Assembly (NCBI GenBank): GCA_027625095.1
Contig: JAQBXN010000003.1
Span: forward strand, 1-64,000
Reading direction: 5' to 3'
From: Planctomycetota bacterium
Lineage (GTDB): Bacteria; Planctomycetota; PUPC01; JACPCR01
Length of the DNA stretch: 64,000 nucleotides
Both the position numbers and the translations under genes were made by a program. Positions 58,697 to 64,000 of this stretch are shown here, in pieces; the first letter of the stretch is position 1; each line of letters opens with the position of its first letter. The notes under the pieces were generated by a model. It was given only the letters and a program-made list of their open reading frames with translations. It did no database searches and was not told where the DNA came from.

Positions 58697-61384
58697 ATGG
58701 AAACAAACGGAAGAAAATTTATCTCCCGCGATCCGGACAGTATAGCGGAAAGCAGAGACTGGATAGATTCGCTTGAGGACGTCCTCTACATGAAGGGTCC
58801 ATCCCGCGTGGAGGAAATTCTCGCCGAGCTGCAGATCCATGCCCAGAATGCAGGAGTCAATCTGCCTTGCACCTCCGAAACGCCTTACACGAACACCATT
58901 CCGGCCCATAAGACGCCTAAGTATCCTGGAAGCAGAGAGATAGAGCGCCGAATCAAGAGCATTATCCGTTGGAATGCGATGGCAATGGTGGTCCGGGCAA
59001 ATCGTCAGAACGACGGCATCGGCGGCCATATCTCCACTTTTGCCTCTTCGGCCACACTTTACGAAGTAGGCTTCAATCATTTCTTCAAAGGGCCCGATCG
59101 AGACGGTGGTGACCTGGTCTATTTCCAAGGCCATGCCTCCCCAGGCATCTATGCCCGAGCCTATCTGGAGGGACGGCTTACCGAACATCACCTGGAAAAC
59201 TTTCGCAGAGATCTCGCTCCGGGAGGCGGATTGTCCTCTTACCCGCATCCCTGGCTGATGCCCGACTTCTGGCAGTTTCCGACCGTATCCATGGGGCTGG
59301 GGCCCATCTGCGCTATTTATCAGGCCGGCTTTCTGCGTCATCTCGAACACCGCGGTATCTTGCCCGAAACGGATCGCACCGTCTGGGCGTTTCTTGGTGA
59401 CGGCGAATGCGACGAGCCTGAAGCTCTCGGAGCCATCAACCTGGCGGCCCGACGCCAAATTGACAACCTCGTCTTTGTCATCAATTGCAATCTTCAACGG
59501 CTGGACGGCCCAGTCCGTGGCAACGGCAAGGTCATCCAGGAGCTTGAGGCCATTTTTCGCGGTGCAGGATGGAACGTCCTTAAGGTGATCTGGGGTTGTA
59601 GCTGGGATCCTCTCCTGGCCGCCGACGATGATGGGCTGCTGGTGGCACGGCTCGGCGAAGTTGTGGACGGCGAATATCAGAAATTCAATTTTGAGGGCGG
59701 GGCCTATATCCGAAACAAATTCTTTGGGGTCGATGATCGCCTCCTGAAGATGGTGGAACATCTATCCGATAATGACATCTGGCATCTTCGCCGCGGCGGC
59801 CACGACCCGGAAAAGGTGTATGCCGCATACAAAGCAGCGGTGGAACATAAGGGATCGCCCACTGTCATCCTGGCCAAGACAATTAAGGGCTACGGACTGG
59901 GAGAGGCCGGTGAAGGCCGAAATATCACCCATCAACAAAAGAAGCTGAACGAAGAAGAACTGCTCCACTTCAGGGATCGGTTTGATATCCCGATCTCGAA
60001 TGCCGATATCAGCAAAGCCCCCTTCTATCGTCCCCCTGCGGACAGCATCGAGATGCAATACCTCCACGAACGGCGCCGCGCTCTCGGAGGCTACCTGCCT
60101 AAACGCACGGCTGTATCGATGCCGTTCAAGCAGCCGGATGATCGCACTTACGACGAATTCAATGAGGGAACTGGCGACCGGGAGCTCTCGACAACCATGG
60201 CATTCGTTCGACTGCTTTCAAAGCTCCTGAGAGACAAGAGCATCGGCGAACGCATCGTGCCGATCGTTCCAGACGAAGCCAGGACATTTGGTATGGAGAC
60301 TCTGTTCCGCCAGTGCGGCATCTATTCGCCTGTCGGTCAGGTCTACGATCCCGTCGATTCCAACAGCATGCTCTACTACAAGGAAGCCAGGGACGGCCAG
60401 ATTCTTGAAGAGGGCATTACCGAGGCTGGGTCGCTTGCTTCATTCATTGCCGCGGGGACCTCTTACTCGGTGCACGGCGAGGCGATGATCCCGTTTTTCA
60501 TTTATTACTCGATGTTTGGTTTTCAAAGGGTCGGCGACCTCATCTGGGCCGCTGGCGATTCGCGCACAAGGGGATTTTTGCTCGGCGCCACCGCAGGACG
60601 CACCACGCTCAACGGCGAAGGCCTGCAGCACCAGGACGGCCACAGCCACGTCATTGCCTCCTCAGTCCCAAATTGTCTTTCCTATGATCCCGCTTTTGCA
60701 TTTGAGGTGGCGGCCATCGTGAAAGAAGGCTTGCGCCGGATGACAAAAGAAGAAGAGGACATTTTCTATTACATCACTCTTCACAACGAGAACTACCCAC
60801 AGCCGCCAAGTTTGGAAAACGTTGAGAAGGGAATCCTCAAGGGCCTTTACAGGTTTGAAACCTCCACCCTCAAACAGCCAAAGGCCCGGGTGCAGATTTT
60901 GGGCTCTGGGCCGCTTATCAACGCCGCACTCGCGGCAAAGAACCTGCTGGAGAATAAATTCAATATAGCCGCAGATGTCTGGTCTGTGACCAGTTATAAC
61001 GAGCTGCACAGGGATGCGATGAATTGCGAGCGGTGGAACATGCTGCACCCCGGTGAAAAGCCGCAAGTGCCCTACATTCAGAAAGCGTTTTCCACCGTCG
61101 ACAAGCCCAGCATTTTTGTCTCAGTCTCTGACTACATGAAATCGCTTGCCGACAAACTGGCCCGCTGGGTTCCCGGAGAACTTATTTCCCTCGGCACCGA
61201 TGGATATGGCCGAAGTGAATCCCGTGAGGCATTGAGAGATTTCTTTGAAGTGGATGCAAGGTATGTCGCCCTGGCCGCTCTTACAAACCTGGCCAAAGAT
61301 GGCACAGTGAAACCAGCCACTCTCAAGAAGGCGATCAAAGAGTTTGAGATCAATCCGGAAAAACTAAACCCAATGACGAGCTGA
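58697..61384 (+). CDS. aceE: Pyruvate dehydrogenase E1 component, homodimeric type
   Basis: An 895-aa thiamine-diphosphate enzyme that decarboxylates pyruvate and passes the acetyl group to the lipoyl domain of E2. Length and layout fit the gammaproteobacterial AceE type and not the alpha2beta2 type. The TPP motif reads GDGECDEPEALGAI, and VFVINCNLQRLDGPVRGNGK follows with the second metal ligand. GHISTFASSATLYEVGFNHF and AGRTTLNGEGLQHQDGHSHV are conserved blocks. It is the first gene of the operon aceE-aceF-lpd, with 87 bp to aceF. Confidence 0.95.
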   Translation: METNGRKFISRDPDSIAESRDWIDSLEDVLYMKGPSRVEEILAELQIHAQNAGVNLPCTSETPYTNTIPAHKTPKYPGSREIERRIKSIIRWNAMAMVVRANRQNDGIGGHISTFASSATLYEVGFNHFFKGPDRDGGDLVYFQGHASPGIYARAYLEGRLTEHHLENFRRDLAPGGGLSSYPHPWLMPDFWQFPTVSMGLGPICAIYQAGFLRHLEHRGILPETDRTVWAFLGDGECDEPEALGAINLAARRQIDNLVFVINCNLQRLDGPVRGNGKVIQELEAIFRGAGWNVLKVIWGCSWDPLLAADDDGLLVARLGEVVDGEYQKFNFEGGAYIRNKFFGVDDRLLKMVEHLSDNDIWHLRRGGHDPEKVYAAYKAAVEHKGSPTVILAKTIKGYGLGEAGEGRNITHQQKKLNEEELLHFRDRFDIPISNADISKAPFYRPPADSIEMQYLHERRRALGGYLPKRTAVSMPFKQPDDRTYDEFNEGTGDRELSTTMAFVRLLSKLLRDKSIGERIVPIVPDEARTFGMETLFRQCGIYSPVGQVYDPVDSNSMLYYKEARDGQILEEGITEAGSLASFIAAGTSYSVHGEAMIPFFIYYSMFGFQRVGDLIWAAGDSRTRGFLLGATAGRTTLNGEGLQHQDGHSHVIASSVPNCLSYDPAFAFEVAAIVKEGLRRMTKEEEDIFYYITLHNENYPQPPSLENVEKGILKGLYRFETSTLKQPKARVQILGSGPLINAALAAKNLLENKFNIAADVWSVTSYNELHRDAMNCERWNMLHPGEKPQVPYIQKAFSTVDKPSIFVSVSDYMKSLADKLARWVPGELISLGTDGYGRSESREALRDFFEVDARYVALAALTNLAKDGTVKPATLKKAIKEFEINPEKLNPMTS

Positions 61385-61471
61385 GAGCCCAATTAGAGTG
61401 GTATCGGCCCCAGCAAAGGTCGTCCATCTGTCGCTCAGCAACGGTCTCCTATCAATTCAAACGAACCAATC

Positions 61472-62773
61472 ATGGCAACCGAAATCAAACTTCCAGAACT
61501 TGGCGAAGGCATCGACAAAGCAGAGGTGGTCAACATCCTTGTATCTGTGGGCGACTCGATTGATGCTGACCAGCCGATCATCGAAGTCGAGTCTGAAAAG
61601 GCCTCTCTGGAAGTCCCGGCCGATGTTGCCGGGCGCGTCACTCAGATTCATATCAAGGCAGGTGACCAGCTCACTCCAGGCCAGACGATCATCAGTATCG
61701 AAGAGAACGGCACTGCACCAACGGTGCAGACCGATTCGAAAACTGCCGCGAAAACGCCCGCACCGAAGGTTAAGGGAACGCCCGGCAATGCTGTGACACC
61801 CATCGAATCCGCGGCAGACCCAGAACCGGAGAAGGAAGAGAACACGGCACCCGAGCCCGCCCATCCCGTTCATGCCCCCAACCGTTTGCCTGTTGCCGCC
61901 GCGCCTTCCACACGGAAGTTTGCCCGCGAGATTGGCGTCGACATCGGGAATGTTCCAGGTACCGGGCCGGCTGGTCTCATTTCTGTGGAAAACGTGAAGG
62001 ATTACTCGAGAAAGAACGTGGCTTCCGGTCCGGGAATCCAGGCGGGTCCGCTCCCGGACTTCTCCAAGTACGGCGAAGTTGAATTCCAGAAGATCAGCAA
62101 CGTCCGACGTGCCACTGCGAAGGCCATGTCCGGATCGTGGGCCACCGTTCCGCATGTCACACTCTTTAATAGTGCCGATATCACAGATATCGATTCCCTT
62201 CGTAAACGCTACAAGGGCAAGGCCGAAAAGTCCGGAGGGCGGCTTACGGTCACCGCCATCATTCTCAAAATCGCTGCCAGCGCGCTCAAGGTTCACCCAA
62301 CATTAAATGCCAGCATCGATACCGCGAAGAACCAGATCATCTTGAAGAAATACGTCCATATCGGAGTTGCGGTTGATACTCCCCGCGGCCTGGTTGTCCC
62401 GGTGATTCGCAATGTCGATTCGAAGAACATCATTCAGCTCGCGGTTGAGCTCACCGAACTTTCGCAAAAAGCGCGTGATGGCAAGCTGAGCGTTGCTGAC
62501 ATGCAGGGCGGCACTTTTACGCTCACCAATCTTGGCAGCCTAGGTACGACTTATTTCACCCCAATCGTGAATCACCCTGAAGTCGGCATCCTGGGGGTCG
62601 GCCGGGCCAAAATTGAACCGGTTTACATTAATGACGAGTTTCAGCCGCGGTTGATGGTGCCCCTGTCACTGTCGTTCGATCACCGGCTCGTAGATGGCGC
62701 GGATGGCGCACGATTTCTGCAATGGATGGTAGGCGCGCTTGAAGAACCCTTAATGATAAGTCTGGAAGGATAA
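61472..62773 (+). CDS. aceF: Dihydrolipoamide acetyltransferase, pyruvate dehydrogenase E2
   Basis: A 433-aa E2. One N-terminal lipoyl domain (about 1-75, IKLPELGEGIDKAEVVNILV, lipoyl-Lys in VESEKASLEVPA) is followed by an Ala/Pro/Glu linker, a peripheral subunit-binding domain (STRKFAREIGVDIGNVPGTG), and the catalytic core (about 195-433) ending with the active-site histidine in FDHRLVDGADGARFL. It transfers acetyl to CoA. Gammaproteobacterial E2 often has two or three lipoyl domains; this one has one. Its TAA overlaps the lpd start (A of ATG at 62773). Confidence 0.95.
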   Translation: MATEIKLPELGEGIDKAEVVNILVSVGDSIDADQPIIEVESEKASLEVPADVAGRVTQIHIKAGDQLTPGQTIISIEENGTAPTVQTDSKTAAKTPAPKVKGTPGNAVTPIESAADPEPEKEENTAPEPAHPVHAPNRLPVAAAPSTRKFAREIGVDIGNVPGTGPAGLISVENVKDYSRKNVASGPGIQAGPLPDFSKYGEVEFQKISNVRRATAKAMSGSWATVPHVTLFNSADITDIDSLRKRYKGKAEKSGGRLTVTAIILKIAASALKVHPTLNASIDTAKNQIILKKYVHIGVAVDTPRGLVVPVIRNVDSKNIIQLAVELTELSQKARDGKLSVADMQGGTFTLTNLGSLGTTYFTPIVNHPEVGILGVGRAKIEPVYINDEFQPRLMVPLSLSFDHRLVDGADGARFLQWMVGALEEPLMISLEG

Positions 62774-64000
62774 TGGCCACACAAAAGACACGAGTCGCCA
62801 TAGTGGGTGCCGGGCCGGGGGGCTATCCAGCCGCCTTTCTCGCAGCCCACCATGGCATGGACGTCACCCTGATCGATAAAGAAGCCAACCCGGGCGGAGT
62901 CTGCCTCTACCGCGGCTGCATCCCATCCAAAGCACTCCTGCACATCGCCAAGTTGCTTAACGAAGCCGCTCACGCGGATGCGTTGGGCATCGAGTTCGGC
63001 AAACCAAAAATCGACCTGGAAAAACTCCGCGCATGGAAGGACAGCGTCATCGCGAAACTTACCGGTGGCCTGGGAATGATGCGAAATCTTCACAAGGTCA
63101 AACAGGTGCAGGGCACTGCCCGATTTGAAAGCTCCGGCCGTCTGATCGTTGCTGGCGAATCCGGCCCAGACCAGGCCGTCGAGTTTGATTACGCTATCGT
63201 TGCTACCGGCTCACGACCAGTACAGATTCCCGCGCTTTCGATTGATAGTCCAAAGGTCATGGACTCAACCACCGCGCTTGAGCTGGCCGACATCCCAAAG
63301 TCCTTGCTGGTCATCGGAGGCGGATACATCGGGCTTGAACTCGGTTCTGTTTACCAGGCCCTCGGTTCAAAGGTGACAGTGGTTGAGATGACCCCAGGGA
63401 TTCTCCCCGGCGCTGACCGGGATCTTGCGGATGTCCTGCATCAACAACTGGCCGGCCGATTTGAAAACATCCTCCTCGAAACGCGCGTGCTGGAGATGAA
63501 AGCTCAACGCACCGGGATCAAAGTCAGAATGGCCGAACTCGACGGTGAACTGCCAGCTCGGACGTTTTCCAAAGTATTGGTGTCAGTCGGCCGACGCCCA
63601 AACTCCGAAAATCTCGGCCTTGAGAACACGGAAGTTGAAGTGAATGAACGGGGCTTCATAGAAGTCGACCAACAACGGAGAACCTCCGATGCCCACATCT
63701 TTGCCATCGGTGATGTAGCAGGCGAACCGATGCTCGCCCACAAAGCCACACACGAAGCCCGGGTGGCGATCGAGACCATCGCAGACAAAGCCAGCGCCTT
63801 CGAGCCGGCATGTATCCCGGCGGTAGTCTTTACCGATCCCGAGGTCGCCTGGTGCGGCGTGACCGAGAACGAGGCATTCACTAAGAACATGAAGATTAGA
63901 GTCTCATCATTCCCGTGGGCCGCGTCCGGCCGTGCCGTCACCCTCGGGCGGACAGAGGGCCTCACCAAGCTCATCATTGACCCGCGCACCGAACGCCTGC
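62773..64000 (+). CDS. lpd: Dihydrolipoyl dehydrogenase, partial at window edge
   Basis: The FAD enzyme (E3) that reoxidises the lipoyl groups of E2. The first 409 codons are present and the gene runs past the right edge. FAD-binding VAIVGAGPGGYPAAFLAAHH, the redox disulfide CLYRGCIPSKALLH (C-x4-C), NAD-binding VIGGGYIGLELGSV, and AIGDVAGEPMLAHKA are visible. The start codon shares one base with the aceF stop. Compared with the common CLNVGC, the loop between the cysteines is LYRG. Confidence 0.95.
   Translation, partial: MATQKTRVAIVGAGPGGYPAAFLAAHHGMDVTLIDKEANPGGVCLYRGCIPSKALLHIAKLLNEAAHADALGIEFGKPKIDLEKLRAWKDSVIAKLTGGLGMMRNLHKVKQVQGTARFESSGRLIVAGESGPDQAVEFDYAIVATGSRPVQIPALSIDSPKVMDSTTALELADIPKSLLVIGGGYIGLELGSVYQALGSKVTVVEMTPGILPGADRDLADVLHQQLAGRFENILLETRVLEMKAQRTGIKVRMAELDGELPARTFSKVLVSVGRRPNSENLGLENTEVEVNERGFIEVDQQRRTSDAHIFAIGDVAGEPMLAHKATHEARVAIETIADKASAFEPACIPAVVFTDPEVAWCGVTENEAFTKNMKIRVSSFPWAASGRAVTLGRTEGLTKLIIDPRTERL

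Noticed and set aside
58679..59761. 360-aa minus-strand ORF inside aceE
   Set aside because: Shadow of aceE.

Overview
The window (about 55% GC, 64 kb) looks like a chromosomal segment of a free-living, flagellated, polysaccharide-degrading Gram-negative bacterium. The gene mix suggests the PVC group (Planctomycetota, Lentisphaerota) or a neighbouring uncultured lineage: a PqqD-M50-HlyD protein next to a GAF-HlyD protein, ThiD2-ThiE, heparinase- and beta-helix-type lyases, a sialate-O-acetylesterase-like protein, Gfo/Idh oxidoreductases, PhyH, Uma2, and formylmethanofuran dehydrogenase subunits. No rRNA gene, CRISPR array, complete insertion sequence or prophage is visible. The lineage call is inference; no marker gene settles it.

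Layout. 0-3.5 kb: rsmA, then a DsbD-type thiol:disulfide interchange protein whose catalytic thioredoxin motif is written TGA-x-x-Cys, with a good SECIS-like hairpin just downstream, so it is very probably a selenoprotein. 3.7-18.7 kb: a heparinase II/III-like lyase, a WaaG-like glycosyltransferase, a hybrid histidine kinase, a Uma2 nuclease, and three large secreted proteins that look like carbohydrate-active enzymes or their companions. 19-28 kb: a lone flagellin, an Ala-Pro-repeat protein, an outer-membrane channel-like protein, a PIN-TRAM protein, a ThiF-pgpA pair and an Asn/Gln-rich Cys-free protein. 28-33 kb: metabolic and hypothetical genes, including a tiny membrane protein with a (C-x-x) repeat tail.

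33-44.5 kb holds the most unusual block: six genes on the minus strand, read in the order PKD-domain surface protein, TolC-like channel, HlyD adaptor, GAF-HlyD adaptor, PqqD-like/M50/HlyD membrane protein, and a short SecA-like ATPase. There is no ABC transporter. This looks like a dedicated export or maturation apparatus. Its linkers and intergenic gaps carry 7- and 8-bp tandem repeats, and the PKD gene is split by a frameshift inside an 8-bp repeat that is open, and encodes the same octapeptide, in all three frames.

45-49 kb: tRNA-Glu and tRNA-Lys, then an orphan pair of formylmethanofuran dehydrogenase subunits (FmdD-like and FmdB-like) that keep the metal-ligand cysteine and an N-terminal Fe-S cysteine cluster, then DJ-1/PfpI and HNH genes. 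48.7-55.5 kb: a signalling operon (130-aa protein, Ser/Thr kinase-PilZ, response regulator, 69-aa protein) and a thiE-dgcN-dgcA-PhyH operon. 55.9-64 kb: an acetylesterase, a Gfo/Idh oxidoreductase, and the pyruvate dehydrogenase operon aceE-aceF-lpd, with lpd running off the end of the window.
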